A DNA stretch of 64,000 nt from Parapedobacter koreensis (GTDB lineage Bacteria; Bacteroidota; Bacteroidia; Sphingobacteriales; Sphingobacteriaceae): NCBI RefSeq assembly GCF_900109365.1, contig NZ_FNZR01000010.1, positions 124,001 to 188,000 on the forward strand, written 5' to 3'. This document shows positions 40,973 to 51,238 of this stretch, one piece after another. The first letter of the stretch is position 1; each line of letters starts with the position of its first letter. The notes beneath the pieces are model-generated. The model was not told where the DNA came from and ran no database searches. It saw only the letters and a program-made list of their open reading frames with translations. The position numbers and the translations under genes are program-made.

Positions 40973-43528
40973 ATGAGCATAAGATGCATCAATGTTACGA
41001 TAGTTAAGACAGGCTTGGTAATATCGGGGGTGATCCTGACCCTCTCCGTAGCATTGGCGCAAATAACCGTCAGCGGAACGGTAACGGATGCAGCTACCGG
41101 AGTGGGGATCGCGGGCGTGACAGTATCGCTGCCCAATGCTTCAAAGGGCACTTCCACGGACAGCGCAGGCCACTACCGCATACAGCTTGAGGCGACGGCA
41201 ACACATATCCGATTCAACGCATTGGGATACAAACCCATGATCAGGCAACTGGTCTCAGGCATATCACAGACCATCGATGTTGAGTTGGATGAGGATGCAC
41301 AAACACTCGATGAAGTGGTAGTAAGCGGCAAAGGGCGCTACCGCAACCGCGATAATCCGGCGGTGGAACTCATCCGCCAAGTCATTGCTCACAAACGTGT
41401 AAACCGTCCCTCGCGATTTGACTATGTATCCTTCGACGCTTACGAAAAAATCATGATGGCCGTGAGCGATGTACCCAAGTCCATTACCAACAATGCGCTA
41501 ACGCGGGGATACCGGTTTGCCTTGGAAAATGTGGACACCACGTTAGTGCCAGGGCGTTCGCTATTGCCCATCTACCTGGAGGAAAGCTTATCACAACGGT
41601 ATGAACGGCTACATCCCAAGGCCGGAAAAACGATAGTAACCGCCCATAAGAAGACGGAACTCGACCAACGGTACGTCAACAATCAGAACATTGAGACGTA
41701 TTTCAAATTTATCCACACCGATGTGGATATCTATGAAAACAACATCCTGATCCTCAATAAGCCGTTTCTTGGCCCTACGGCAGATGCCGCCCCGTTGTTT
41801 TACAAATTTTTTATCACAGACACCATCTCCAATGCGGAAGGGCAGTTCGTGGAGCTCACTTTCATACCCCGGAATGAGGAAGACAGACTATTCTCCGGCA
41901 AATTGCAGGTAACACTCGACGGCAACTACGGCATTCGCCGTGCGGACATCTGGATAGACCACCGCGCCAACCTCAATTGGGTCAACCAGATCGATATCTC
42001 CCTGCGCTTCAGCCGCCACCGCAGTGGCATCTACCTGCTGGCGTACAGCGATGTGCAAATCAACTTCGGACTATTCGAAGGCAAACGCGGGGCCTTTGGC
42101 CAGCGTACACTCGCTTTTGAAAACTATGATACGGAAACGGCCATTCCATCCGGTACCTTTAGTGGTCAGCAATGGGTGAAAGCCGACGATGCGGAACTAA
42201 AAACGGAAAGTCACTGGCAGGATAAACGCCCCGTGCAACTGACGGAAGTAGAGGCCAAGACGTATGTCAATATCGATAGCTTGCATCGCAACCGGGCATT
42301 CCGGCGAACGCTGAAGCTGGGCTACCTGCTCTCCCAGAGCTTCCTCTACGCAGGGCCGGTGGAATTTGGCCCGGTGGAATATTCATACACCCACAACGAC
42401 CTTGAAGGCAGCAGGATAAGGCTGAGCGGACGGACGACCCGCCAATTTTCAGAACAACTGTACGGTGAGGCGTACACGGCTTATGGATTTCGTGACAATC
42501 GGATAAAGGTATTCGGATCCCTGGCCCACACGCTCAATGGCCACCGCGTGGGGGAATATCCGGCGCACTACCTACAGGCGACTTATCACCAAGATGCACG
42601 AGAGCCGGGCCAACTGCTCGGATTCCGCAACGGCGATAGCTTCACGCGTTCGTTTCGCAGTGGTGAGCAGTACAACTGGCTGTATCACCACGCCTTCAGA
42701 CTCAACCACGTCATCGAATTTGGCAACCATGTGATGCTCCAAACATTTTTAGCCATGCAACGGCAAGCGCCCGCAGCCCGCCTGCACTTCGTCACCGCAG
42801 GACCTTCAGCGGATACCCTTGGTGCACTGCGGACGTCAGAGCTTGGCCTTGACCTGCGCTGGGCACCAAATGAAGAGTTCTATCAGCGCAATTTGGAGCG
42901 CACGCCGATAATCAATGAATATCCTGTGTTCAACCTGCGGTACAACATGGGACTGAGTGGCATCCTGGGCGGCGAGTACAACTACCATGCGCTCCGGCTG
43001 AACGTGTTTAAACGGGTGTTCCTCTCCCAGCTGGGCCTCGCCGATGTAAATGTCGGGACGGGATATATTTTCGGGACGGTACCCTATCCGCTGCTGGACA
43101 TCCCCAATGCCAGCCAGACCTACGTGCTGACACCGGATGCCTTCAGCTTGATGAACAACCTGGAATTTGTGAGCGATCAATACATCAAGCTGAATATCGA
43201 GTACCGTCTGCATGGATTCATCCTCAATAAAATCCCGCTGCTGAAAAAATTGAAAATACGGGAATTGGCAGGATTTAAACTGCTCTATGGCAATGTACGG
43301 CCGGAAAACCAACCACAGCACAATCCCGATGTCTTCTTGCTCCCCACCGATGAGCAGGGTCGTGCCACCACGTTTGCGCTGACGCGCAAACCGTATATGG
43401 AAGCCAGTGTAGGCCTTGAAAACATCCTGAATGTACTTCGGGTGGAATATGTGCGGAGATTGTCGTATCTTGACCATCCCGACATTGACAAAGGCGGGAT
43501 ACGCTTTAGCGTAAAGGTAGATTTTTAG
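40973..43528 (+). CDS. DUF5686 / CarboxypepD_reg-like outer-membrane protein (second copy)
   Basis: An 851-residue protein built like the one at 15855: signal peptide (about 28 residues), CarboxypepD_reg-like domain (VSGTVTDAATGVGIAGVTVS), a linker with QTLDEVVVSGKGRYR, then the DUF5686 region with PAVELIRQVIAHKRVNRPS, ending as a beta-barrel (IRFSVKVDF). ATG 40973 is chosen since it starts the signal sequence. Function unknown. The enoyl-CoA hydratase gene follows 28 bp later. Confidence 0.88.
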   Translation: MSIRCINVTIVKTGLVISGVILTLSVALAQITVSGTVTDAATGVGIAGVTVSLPNASKGTSTDSAGHYRIQLEATATHIRFNALGYKPMIRQLVSGISQTIDVELDEDAQTLDEVVVSGKGRYRNRDNPAVELIRQVIAHKRVNRPSRFDYVSFDAYEKIMMAVSDVPKSITNNALTRGYRFALENVDTTLVPGRSLLPIYLEESLSQRYERLHPKAGKTIVTAHKKTELDQRYVNNQNIETYFKFIHTDVDIYENNILILNKPFLGPTADAAPLFYKFFITDTISNAEGQFVELTFIPRNEEDRLFSGKLQVTLDGNYGIRRADIWIDHRANLNWVNQIDISLRFSRHRSGIYLLAYSDVQINFGLFEGKRGAFGQRTLAFENYDTETAIPSGTFSGQQWVKADDAELKTESHWQDKRPVQLTEVEAKTYVNIDSLHRNRAFRRTLKLGYLLSQSFLYAGPVEFGPVEYSYTHNDLEGSRIRLSGRTTRQFSEQLYGEAYTAYGFRDNRIKVFGSLAHTLNGHRVGEYPAHYLQATYHQDAREPGQLLGFRNGDSFTRSFRSGEQYNWLYHHAFRLNHVIEFGNHVMLQTFLAMQRQAPAARLHFVTAGPSADTLGALRTSELGLDLRWAPNEEFYQRNLERTPIINEYPVFNLRYNMGLSGILGGEYNYHALRLNVFKRVFLSQLGLADVNVGTGYIFGTVPYPLLDIPNASQTYVLTPDAFSLMNNLEFVSDQYIKLNIEYRLHGFILNKIPLLKKLKIRELAGFKLLYGNVRPENQPQHNPDVFLLPTDEQGRATTFALTRKPYMEASVGLENILNVLRVEYVRRLSYLDHPDIDKGGIRFSVKVDF

Positions 43529-43556
43529 TCTGCGCTGAGTATTTAAAATAAACACC

Positions 43557-44324
43557 ATGGCATACCAAAACTTAGTAATCCGTGACGAAGGTCCGATACG
43601 GCATATCGTCATCAACAGGGAGGACAAATTGAATGCGTTGAATAAGCCCACGCTGGCAGCATTGCATGATGCGATAAGCGATGCGATGGCTACGGATAGC
43701 GTACGGGGCATCATCCTTACAGGGGCTGGCGAAAAGGCTTTTGTGGCAGGAGCAGACATTGCCGAGTTTGCTGCCTTCGATGCTCAGCAAGGACGTGAGC
43801 TGGCGCAGGAAGGGCATACCGCCGTATTTGATCGCATACACCATGCCAACAAGCCTGTTATAGCTGCTATCAATGGTTACGCATTGGGCGGGGGCCTCGA
43901 ACTGGCATTGGCCTGCCATATCCGCATTGCCGCTACCCACGCCAAGCTGGGGCTACCGGAAGTCTCGCTGGGCCTGATACCGGGATATGGTGGGACGCAA
44001 CGCCTCACCCAACTGGTAGGGCGGGGGAAAGCGCTGGAAATCATCCTCACTGGCGATATGATATCGGCAGCGGAAGCACTGGAATATGGCGTGGTAAATC
44101 ACGTGGTGGAACCTGCCGACTTGATCCCGAAGGCTACCAGCCTGCTCCTTCGTATTGCCTCCCGCTCGCCGAATGCTGTGGCAGCGGCTATCCGGGCTGT
44201 GAATGCGGGCCTCACACAACAGGGATTCGAAACCGAAATCCGGGAATTTGGCCAATGCTTCGGCACGCCAGACTTTAAGGAAGGCGTATCGGCGTTTTTG
44301 GAGAAGCGAAAACCAAACTTCTGA
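43557..44324 (+). CDS. Enoyl-CoA hydratase/isomerase (crotonase family)
   Basis: A 255-residue crotonase. The oxyanion-hole loops are FVAGADIAEF and GYALGGGLELALACHIRIA. The catalytic glutamates are in LGLPEVSLG (Glu at about 142) and the earlier GGLELA. It should hydrate 2-enoyl-CoA to 3-hydroxyacyl-CoA in fatty-acid or amino-acid degradation. It lies alone among unrelated genes, so its exact acyl-CoA is unknown. Confidence 0.9.
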   Translation: MAYQNLVIRDEGPIRHIVINREDKLNALNKPTLAALHDAISDAMATDSVRGIILTGAGEKAFVAGADIAEFAAFDAQQGRELAQEGHTAVFDRIHHANKPVIAAINGYALGGGLELALACHIRIAATHAKLGLPEVSLGLIPGYGGTQRLTQLVGRGKALEIILTGDMISAAEALEYGVVNHVVEPADLIPKATSLLLRIASRSPNAVAAAIRAVNAGLTQQGFETEIREFGQCFGTPDFKEGVSAFLEKRKPNF

Positions 44325-44362
44325 TTAAACGTTTATTGGTAAAGTGCTTATCGATTTGATGT

Positions 44363-45421
44363 ATGTCCTATTCTGTATTCAACCAAAAAGAGCGGAATAT
44401 CATTACCCTTGTGCTCCTGATCGTATTGGGAGCCGTTATCCTGTATGCGGTGAGAGGCATCATCGGCGCACTGCTCGGCACCATGGTCATGTATACGATA
44501 TTCAGGCCCCTCAACATGTGGATGGTCGAACACCTGAAGTGGCGCCGCCCACTCGTTGCCGTAATTATCATCGTCATTTCTTTTCTCATCATCGTATTGC
44601 CTTTCCTGGGCATTGGCACCATGCTGACCAACAAAATCATCAGCTTGGTAAAAAATCCCGAGTGGGTTAAAAATATCGTAGATACCGTCAACGAGTTTGT
44701 CGGCGACAAATTGGGTAGACCGGATTTACTCCAAGAGCAATTGGAGCGGAGTGCTTCTTACCTGGGAGGCCTTTTTACTTCACTCCTTAGTGGCGCTGCT
44801 GGCCTCTTTCTGGACATCACGGTCATGTATTTTTTGCTGTATTTCATCTTGGTCAACTTCCGCAGTTTCGAACGGGGGTTACTCCGCTATTCGCCGTTCA
44901 AGGTGGAAAATGCCATACGGTTTGGTCACGAACTGCGCAACATCACCTATTCCAACGTGTTGGGCCAGACGCTCATCGCATTGGTACAGGGCGGATGCCT
45001 TTCCATTGGCTTTTGGATATTCGGATTCGACGATGCGCTATTCTGGGGAGTGATATGTGCCATACTCTCGTTCGTCCCTTTGCTTGGCCCCCCGCTTATT
45101 TTTGTGCCTGCGGCTATCATCGCGTTCACACAGGGCAACAACGTCGGTGCGATTGGGCTGTTAATATACGGGTTTGTGGTGGTCATCAACATCGACAATG
45201 TCTTGCGGCTGGTCATTGCCAAGCGGGTAGGGGATATCCATCCCATCATTACCGTAGTAGGCGTCATCATCGGCTTGCCGCTATTTGGCGTGATGGGGCT
45301 GGTGTACGGGCCGCTGCTCCTGTCTTATTTTCTCATCACCGTGCGCATTTATGAGGCGAATAAGAAAGAAATGGCTTTGGGCGATGAAATCGTGGTGAAA
45401 GACCCGAAGCCTACTGCATAG
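44363..45421 (+). CDS. AI-2E family transporter
   Basis: A 352-residue polytopic protein of the AI-2E/PerM (UPF0118) family with about eight membrane helices. Hallmarks are the central amphipathic region before LSGAAGLFLDITVMYFLLYF, and the C-terminal GDIHPIITVVGVIIGLPLFGVMGLVYGPLL. Members export autoinducer-2, indole or other small molecules or act as sodium antiporters; the cargo here is unknown. It lies 38 bp after the enoyl-CoA hydratase gene. Confidence 0.9.
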   Translation: MSYSVFNQKERNIITLVLLIVLGAVILYAVRGIIGALLGTMVMYTIFRPLNMWMVEHLKWRRPLVAVIIIVISFLIIVLPFLGIGTMLTNKIISLVKNPEWVKNIVDTVNEFVGDKLGRPDLLQEQLERSASYLGGLFTSLLSGAAGLFLDITVMYFLLYFILVNFRSFERGLLRYSPFKVENAIRFGHELRNITYSNVLGQTLIALVQGGCLSIGFWIFGFDDALFWGVICAILSFVPLLGPPLIFVPAAIIAFTQGNNVGAIGLLIYGFVVVINIDNVLRLVIAKRVGDIHPIITVVGVIIGLPLFGVMGLVYGPLLLSYFLITVRIYEANKKEMALGDEIVVKDPKPTA

Positions 45422-45450
45422 CTCGATTTTTTTAATTGCGCGGGCAATCC

Positions 45451-45458
45451 TATCTTTG
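45451..45458 (+). promoter_or_regulatory. Promoter -7 element of DUF2891 gene
   Basis: TATCTTTG matches TAnnTTTG, 18 nt before ATG 45477. Confidence 0.5.
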
Positions 45459-45476
45459 GTGTCATATTCAACAACT

Positions 45477-46574
45477 ATGCGCAATATCACACTTTTATTC
45501 CTACTGTTATGTACCTATGGCATGAGCCGTGCCCAAGCGCCGGCCCATTATGTGGCGGAAGGAGGTACCCTCAGACTCACGCTAGCAGGTGCTTCGCATC
45601 TTGCCCAGCTGCCCCTAGCGTGCATGCAGCAGGCCTATCCGTATAAAACAGGGATTGTTTTTGCTGACACTACGCTCATCCAAGAACCCATCAACTACCA
45701 TCCTGCATTCTACGGATGCTTTGACTGGCATAGTAGCGTGCACGGACATTGGATGCTGATACGGCTGCTGAAGCTTTTTCCCAACCTGCCGGAAGCCGCC
45801 GAGATAAAACGCAAACTTGCCGCAAATCTCAGCGCCGTAAATGTTGCCAAGGAGGCGGAGCTTTTCGAAGGGCTCAACCAGAGCTTCGAACGGACGTATG
45901 GCTGGGCATGGCTGCTCCAGCTCCAGTCCGAGCTATTATCTTGGGAAGATCCGCTGGGCAAACAATTGAGCAACAACCTGCAGCCGTTGGCCGATTTGCT
46001 GGCTCGGTTATACCGGGAATACCTCCCCAAAATGAACTATGCTATCCGCGTGGGCGAACATCCCAACCTGGCCTTCGGTCTCCGGCTGGCCTATGACTAT
46101 GCGGCGCTGGTGAATGATACAGGGCTGAAAGACGTCATCCATCAGACGGCCGTGCGTTTCTACGTGCAGGATACCGGCTGCCCGCTCAATTGGGAACCGG
46201 GAGGCGCGGACTTCCTAAGCCCCTGCCTGGAAGAAGCGGATTTAATGTGGCGCATATTGCCGGATACCGAGTACCGCAAATGGCTGAAAAGTTTCCTCCC
46301 CCAGCTGTTTAAAAAGTCCTTCGACCTTGAACCGGGTACCGTAAGCGACCGTACCGACGGCAAGCTTGTCCATCTCGATGGCCTGAACCTGAGCCGTGCC
46401 TGGTGCCTGTATGGCATTGCCCACCACGCCGGCAAAAATGAGGAACGCCTGACGGCACTGGCTAACGTGCACCTGAAAGCTGCCTTGCCACAGGTGGCCA
46501 GTGGCGACTACATGGGCGAACACTGGCTGGCCTCCTTCGCCGTATATGCACTCACCGCCCAGCATAATCCTTGA
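45477..46574 (+). CDS. DUF2891 family secreted protein
   Basis: A 365-residue protein with a signal peptide (about 19 residues), largely helical, with YHPAFYGCFDWHSSVHGHWML and AYGWAWLLQLQSEL-like segments characteristic of DUF2891, which looks like an alpha/alpha-barrel. Catalytic activity is unknown, but the family resembles glycoside hydrolase or epimerase toroids. An SDR gene follows 16 bp later. Confidence 0.85.
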   Translation: MRNITLLFLLLCTYGMSRAQAPAHYVAEGGTLRLTLAGASHLAQLPLACMQQAYPYKTGIVFADTTLIQEPINYHPAFYGCFDWHSSVHGHWMLIRLLKLFPNLPEAAEIKRKLAANLSAVNVAKEAELFEGLNQSFERTYGWAWLLQLQSELLSWEDPLGKQLSNNLQPLADLLARLYREYLPKMNYAIRVGEHPNLAFGLRLAYDYAALVNDTGLKDVIHQTAVRFYVQDTGCPLNWEPGGADFLSPCLEEADLMWRILPDTEYRKWLKSFLPQLFKKSFDLEPGTVSDRTDGKLVHLDGLNLSRAWCLYGIAHHAGKNEERLTALANVHLKAALPQVASGDYMGEHWLASFAVYALTAQHNP

Positions 46575-46590
46575 AATTAGTTTTTGACGC

Positions 46591-47349
46591 ATGAACGTTT
46601 CATTAGATCAGCAACGCATCTTAGTCACCGGGGCCTCCAGGGGTATAGGCGCGGCCATCGCAAACCAACTGGCCCAGTCCGGAGCCAATGTGCTGCTCCA
46701 CTATCATAAAAATGCCGCCGCTGCCGAAAAGCTCAGAGACAACCTCCCCGGTGAGGTAGCGCTGGTGCCCTGCGACTTGGCCGACCTCGAAGCGGTGAAA
46801 GGATGGATCCCCCGCTTGGCAAATCAATACGGACGAATCGATGCCGTGGTCAACAACGCAGGCATCGCACTGTCCATTCCAGACAATAGCCCAACGGATG
46901 CCTGGCTGGCAGCCTGGCAGGAAACCATCAATGTAAACCTCCATGCGCTGGCCGTCATCTGCAAGGAGTTTATCGAACACGCAAGAGCCTATAAGAACGG
47001 CCGGATCATCAACATCTCCTCGCGGGCGGCATTCCGTGGCGATACGCCCGACTACCTGGCTTATGCCGCCTCCAAGTCAGCCATCGTAGGCTTTACACGG
47101 TCGCTCGCCCGCTACTACGGAAAGGATGGAATTAAGGCGTTTATCGTAGCGCCCGGATTTACTCGTACCGACATGGCACAGGATTTCATGGATCAATACG
47201 GAGAGGATTATGCACTGAACGATATTGCATTGCCTATGCTCACGGAGCCCAAGGATATCGCGCCGATGGTGACGCTGCTTTGCTCGGGATTGGCAGACCA
47301 TGCCACCGGCAGTACGATAGACATCAACGCCGCCTCATACGTGCACTGA
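46591..47349 (+). CDS. SDR-family oxidoreductase (FabG-like)
   Basis: A 252-residue classical SDR: TGASRGIGAAIA cofactor motif, NNAGIA, catalytic Ser in INISSRAAF, and YAASK as YxxxK. Probably a 3-oxoacyl-ACP or related ketoreductase acting with NAD(P)H in the cytoplasm. No other fatty-acid synthesis gene is adjacent, so a different keto substrate is possible. It shares the transcript of DUF2891 (16-bp gap). Confidence 0.88.
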   Translation: MNVSLDQQRILVTGASRGIGAAIANQLAQSGANVLLHYHKNAAAAEKLRDNLPGEVALVPCDLADLEAVKGWIPRLANQYGRIDAVVNNAGIALSIPDNSPTDAWLAAWQETINVNLHALAVICKEFIEHARAYKNGRIINISSRAAFRGDTPDYLAYAASKSAIVGFTRSLARYYGKDGIKAFIVAPGFTRTDMAQDFMDQYGEDYALNDIALPMLTEPKDIAPMVTLLCSGLADHATGSTIDINAASYVH

Positions 47350-47407
47350 CCCTCGCTGTACTGCATTTTTTGTTGAATATGTGTTCGCGAATACGGGGCA
47401 TTTTATC

Positions 47408-47415
47408 TAAGTTTG
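47408..47415 (+). promoter_or_regulatory. Promoter -7 element of glyS
   Basis: TAAGTTTG, 7 nt before ATG 47423; short-leader architecture again. Confidence 0.55.
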
Positions 47416-47422
47416 CCGTCTT

Positions 47423-48889
47423 ATGAGCAAACAGACGGACGATTTCTTCAAAAACGTAATTTCACACGCCAAGGAATACGGTTTTGTGTTTCCTTCAAGC
47501 GAAATATATGACGGCCTGAGCGCCGTATATGACTACGGGCAATTGGGTGCCGAACTCAAAAACAACCTCAAAGCTTATTGGTGGAAAGCCATGGTACAAC
47601 TCCACGAGAACATCGTGGGTATCGATGCCGCCATCTTCATGCACCCCACCACATGGAAGGCCTCCGGCCATGTGGATGGCTTCAACGACCCGATGATAGA
47701 CAATAAGGATTCGAAAAAGCGCTATCGGGCGGATCAGCTTATCGAAGATAAGATAGCGCGCTATGAAGCGGACGGCAAAACGGAAGAAGCCCAGCAATTG
47801 CAGGGCGATCTCGACGCTGCGCTGAATGCAGATGACCTCCCCAAACTCAAAGCGCTCATCGAAACTCACGATATCGTATGCCCCATATCCGGTACTAAAA
47901 ACTGGACGGACGTGCGGCAATTCAACCTGATGTTTTCCACGCAGATGGGCGCTTCGGCTGAAGATGCGGAGACGGTATACCTGCGGCCGGAAACAGCCCA
48001 GGGAATCTTTGTCAACTTCCTGAATGTGCAAAAAAGCGGTCGGATGAAGGTGCCCTTCGGTATTGCCCAGATTGGCAAAGCTTTCCGCAATGAGGTGATT
48101 GCCCGCCAGTTCATCATGCGCATGCGCGAATTTGAACAGATGGAAATGCAATTTTTCGTGCGGCCCGGCTCGGAGCTCGATTGGTACAACCAGTGGAAAG
48201 CTACCCGCCTGAAATGGCACCTCGCCATTGGGGGCAATCCGGCAAAATACCGCTACCATGACCATGTGAAGTTGGCCCACTACGCCAATGCCGCTGTGGA
48301 TATCGAATACGAGTTTCCATTTGGCTTCAAGGAAGTAGAAGGCATCCACTCACGGACAGACTTCGACCTCAGCCAGCACCAAAAATACTCGGGCAAAAAG
48401 CTGCAGTATTTTGATCCGGAAATCAACCAAAACTATGTGCCTTATGTGATTGAAACGTCCATCGGCCTGGATAGGCTGTTTCTGACCGTACTGTGTAATG
48501 CGTTTGAGGAGCAGGATTTGAGTACAGCCGACAAGCAGGATTCACGTTCGGTACTGCACTTCCACCCCACATTGGCACCGGTAAAGGCGGCTATCCTGCC
48601 ACTTACCAAAAAGGATGGCCTGCCCGATAAGGCACGGGAAATTCTCAGCCGGCTCAAAATCGATTACAATGTCCAATACGACGAAAAGGATTCCATCGGC
48701 AAACGCTACCGTCGCCAGGATGCCATCGGCACGCCTTTCTGCATCACGGTAGACTACCAATCATTGGAAGATGACACCGTGACGCTCCGCCACCGCGATA
48801 GTATGGAGCAGGAGCGCGTGGCCGCGGCTGACTTGGAAAAAATCGTCAGCGACTTAGTAGGTTGGAAAAACTTGCTGGGCGGACTATAA
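47423..48889 (+). CDS. glyS: Glycine--tRNA ligase (single-chain homodimer type)
   Basis: A 488-residue class II aminoacyl-tRNA synthetase of the eukaryote-like alpha2 type (not the alpha2beta2 type). It has YDYGQLGAELKNNLK near the N-terminus, the motif 2 region IAQIGKAFRNEV, motif 3 ETSIGLDRLFL, and a C-terminal anticodon-binding domain. It charges tRNA-Gly in the cytoplasm. Length agrees with other Bacteroidota enzymes. Convergent with the GH95 gene. Confidence 0.95.
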   Translation: MSKQTDDFFKNVISHAKEYGFVFPSSEIYDGLSAVYDYGQLGAELKNNLKAYWWKAMVQLHENIVGIDAAIFMHPTTWKASGHVDGFNDPMIDNKDSKKRYRADQLIEDKIARYEADGKTEEAQQLQGDLDAALNADDLPKLKALIETHDIVCPISGTKNWTDVRQFNLMFSTQMGASAEDAETVYLRPETAQGIFVNFLNVQKSGRMKVPFGIAQIGKAFRNEVIARQFIMRMREFEQMEMQFFVRPGSELDWYNQWKATRLKWHLAIGGNPAKYRYHDHVKLAHYANAAVDIEYEFPFGFKEVEGIHSRTDFDLSQHQKYSGKKLQYFDPEINQNYVPYVIETSIGLDRLFLTVLCNAFEEQDLSTADKQDSRSVLHFHPTLAPVKAAILPLTKKDGLPDKAREILSRLKIDYNVQYDEKDSIGKRYRRQDAIGTPFCITVDYQSLEDDTVTLRHRDSMEQERVAAADLEKIVSDLVGWKNLLGGL

Positions 48890-48910
48890 GCGATAAGACT
48901 GTTGGGGAGA

Positions 48911-51223
48911 TTATCCCCCTGCAGACTCCATCCGGCCGTTTACCAACACGTCTACAGACGTCCCGGAGGGCGAGTGGATGCGATAATCCACCACCTTGCC
49001 ATCCCGCCATCGGATATCCACCGTGTAGTTGCCCCGTGCCTTCAATCCCTTCACTTCACCCGTTGCCCATGCCGCAGGTAATGCCGGCAGGAGATGGATG
49101 AATCCAGCATGGCTCTGCAACAGCATCTCGGCGATACCCGCCGTCCCGCCAAAATTGCCGTCTATCTGGAAGGGCGGGTGGGCACAAAACAAATTGGGGT
49201 AGGTGCCGCCACCAGCGCGCATATCGATTTCACTGCTCATAGCGGGCTGAAGGAGCTGCCGCAGGATTTCCAAGGCATGGTCGCCATCCTGCAACCGTGC
49301 CCAAAAGAGGATTTTCCAGGCCCGGCTCCATCCGGTACCTTCGTCGCCCCTCACCTTCAGCGTTTTCTTTGCCGCCGCCGCCCACTCGGGCGTGGTCTGC
49401 GGGGAGACAAAAGCGGCTGGATACAGCCCATAAAGATGGGATACATGGCGGTGTTGGGGCTCGGGCTCTTCATATTCCTCCAGCCATTCCATTACGCGAC
49501 CGTCGCGACCCACCTGCACCGGTGGAGGTAGCAGGTCCATATCATGACGCAGCGTGTCTACAAAAGCATCGCGCAAACCCAATGCATCGGCAGCGGCAAT
49601 CACATTATTATACAACTCGCGCACGATTTGGTTGTCTATAGTAGGGCCCATTACTACGCTTGCCCGCTGGCCATTCGGCATGATGAACGCATTCTCAGGC
49701 GATACGGAAGGGGCCGTGACCAGCCAGCCGTACCGTGGCTCCCTGATGAGTGTATGATGGTAGAAGCGGGCGGCATCTTGCAGTACCGGAAAGACTTCGG
49801 CCAGGTATGCGGTATCGTTGGTAAACAGGTAGTGCTCCCACAGGTGGTTGCATAGCCAGCCCGACGCCGTGCTGGATCCCCAGGATGCTTGCTCGCCGGG
49901 AGCCGAATAGCCCCATACGTTGGTCATCATATAACACACCCAACCCGGCGCATTGTAATACGCTTTTGCCGTCTTCTTCCCCGCCTGCGCAATGTCCTTA
50001 ATCATATCGATAAACGGCTCATGCAATTCCGACAGATTACCCACTTCCACCGGCCAGTGGTTCATCTGTGCATTGATATTGAGGTGGTAGTCGCCATTCC
50101 ATGGCGTTTGTATTTGATGAGCCCATAATCCTTGAAGATTGGGCGGCAACAAGCCGGGACGAGTGCTGCAAATACTCAAGTAGCGCCCATACTGGAAGTA
50201 TAAGGCGGCCAACGCATTATCACTGGCTGGCTCGTCAAAAAACCGTTTCAACCGCTCATCAGTAGGAATATCGGAGGCATCCTGCCCAGCTATCGCCAAC
50301 GAGACCCTATCGAATAGCTGCCGGAATGCGGCGATGTGGCGTTCCCGTAGGGTGCCATAAGGCCGTGCCATGGCTGCTGCCAAGAGGGCGGCCGACTGTG
50401 TCGCAAACGGGTTGCCCCTGAAATCCGTGGCGGCAGAAAAATATAAGGTGGCTTCATCGGCCCCAATTACCCGCAGCGCATTTCCTTCCTTGACCAGCTT
50501 ACCTCCCTTATGCTGGATACGCACACGGGCCATGTACTGCATGCCTTGCTGTCCATACCCATCGTCCAATGCTCCCGAAAGTTGCAATTCATCGTCTACC
50601 ACGTTGGTATGTCCCTGCTCCTCACGAGCCAACGTCACCGAAAAGTCCAAGGCTTGTTGCTGGTCTGCCGTAAGCCGGATGATGCCGACATCGCCGTCAA
50701 AAGCGGTAAAGTATTCCCGCTGGTAATGGACACCTGTCGCATAGTATTCGGTGGAAGCAATAGCCGTGGGGATATCCAACTGCCTGCGGTAGTCCCGGAC
50801 TTCTCCTTTTCCATGATGATATTGAATAAGCAATTCGCCGAGCGTCTGGAAGCATCCGAAGGGCACATTGGCACCATTGCCGTGGCCACTGCCTGCCCCC
50901 ACGCACACAAAATTGGCATTTACCAGCTTTTCGGCTTCGTCATTGCGGCCTTGCAACAACAGCTTTTGGATATCCCCCACGCTTTTATAGGCCTCGTAAT
51001 TATTAGGATCCTGCGGGCTGCCCGACCAAAGGGTAATGTCATTCAATACAATCTTCTCGCTAGTTATACCGCCGTCGGGCATCATGCCCAAGCGACCATT
51101 GCCCAAGGGCAGGGTTGCTTCCCATGCCTTCGCGGGCTTGTCGTACCAGAGTTGCAATGGCTCTTTAGCCGATAAGGCCATATGGGCAGCGACATAAATA
51201 CCCATCAATCCATATTTCTTCAT
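48911..51223 (-). CDS. GH95 alpha-L-fucosidase
   Basis: A roughly 770-residue secreted enzyme of family GH95. Conserved features are LPLGNGRLGMMPDGGITSE near the start, the helical-barrel motif NLQGLWAHQIQTPWNGDYHLN with NAQMNHWPVEVGNL, EEYEEPEPQHRHVSHLYGLYP, and FQIDGNFGGTAGIAEML. It should cleave alpha-1,2-linked (or related) fucose or galactose from glycans. An ATG at 51238 directly after the stop of the upstream gene would add 5 residues; ATG 51223 begins the signal peptide. It forms an operon with the GH29 gene upstream. Confidence 0.88.
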   Translation of the reverse strand: MKKYGLMGIYVAAHMALSAKEPLQLWYDKPAKAWEATLPLGNGRLGMMPDGGITSEKIVLNDITLWSGSPQDPNNYEAYKSVGDIQKLLLQGRNDEAEKLVNANFVCVGAGSGHGNGANVPFGCFQTLGELLIQYHHGKGEVRDYRRQLDIPTAIASTEYYATGVHYQREYFTAFDGDVGIIRLTADQQQALDFSVTLAREEQGHTNVVDDELQLSGALDDGYGQQGMQYMARVRIQHKGGKLVKEGNALRVIGADEATLYFSAATDFRGNPFATQSAALLAAAMARPYGTLRERHIAAFRQLFDRVSLAIAGQDASDIPTDERLKRFFDEPASDNALAALYFQYGRYLSICSTRPGLLPPNLQGLWAHQIQTPWNGDYHLNINAQMNHWPVEVGNLSELHEPFIDMIKDIAQAGKKTAKAYYNAPGWVCYMMTNVWGYSAPGEQASWGSSTASGWLCNHLWEHYLFTNDTAYLAEVFPVLQDAARFYHHTLIREPRYGWLVTAPSVSPENAFIMPNGQRASVVMGPTIDNQIVRELYNNVIAAADALGLRDAFVDTLRHDMDLLPPPVQVGRDGRVMEWLEEYEEPEPQHRHVSHLYGLYPAAFVSPQTTPEWAAAAKKTLKVRGDEGTGWSRAWKILFWARLQDGDHALEILRQLLQPAMSSEIDMRAGGGTYPNLFCAHPPFQIDGNFGGTAGIAEMLLQSHAGFIHLLPALPAAWATGEVKGLKARGNYTVDIRWRDGKVVDYRIHSPSGTSVDVLVNGRMESAGG

Positions 51224-51238
51224 TTTCCAATAAACCAT

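Noticed and set aside
42836-43759. Minus-strand frame opposite the DUF5686 and enoyl-CoA hydratase genes
   Set aside because: It spans two well-supported genes on the other strand and has no recognisable domain.
47495-48349. Minus-strand frame opposite glyS
   Set aside because: Shadow of a conserved synthetase gene.
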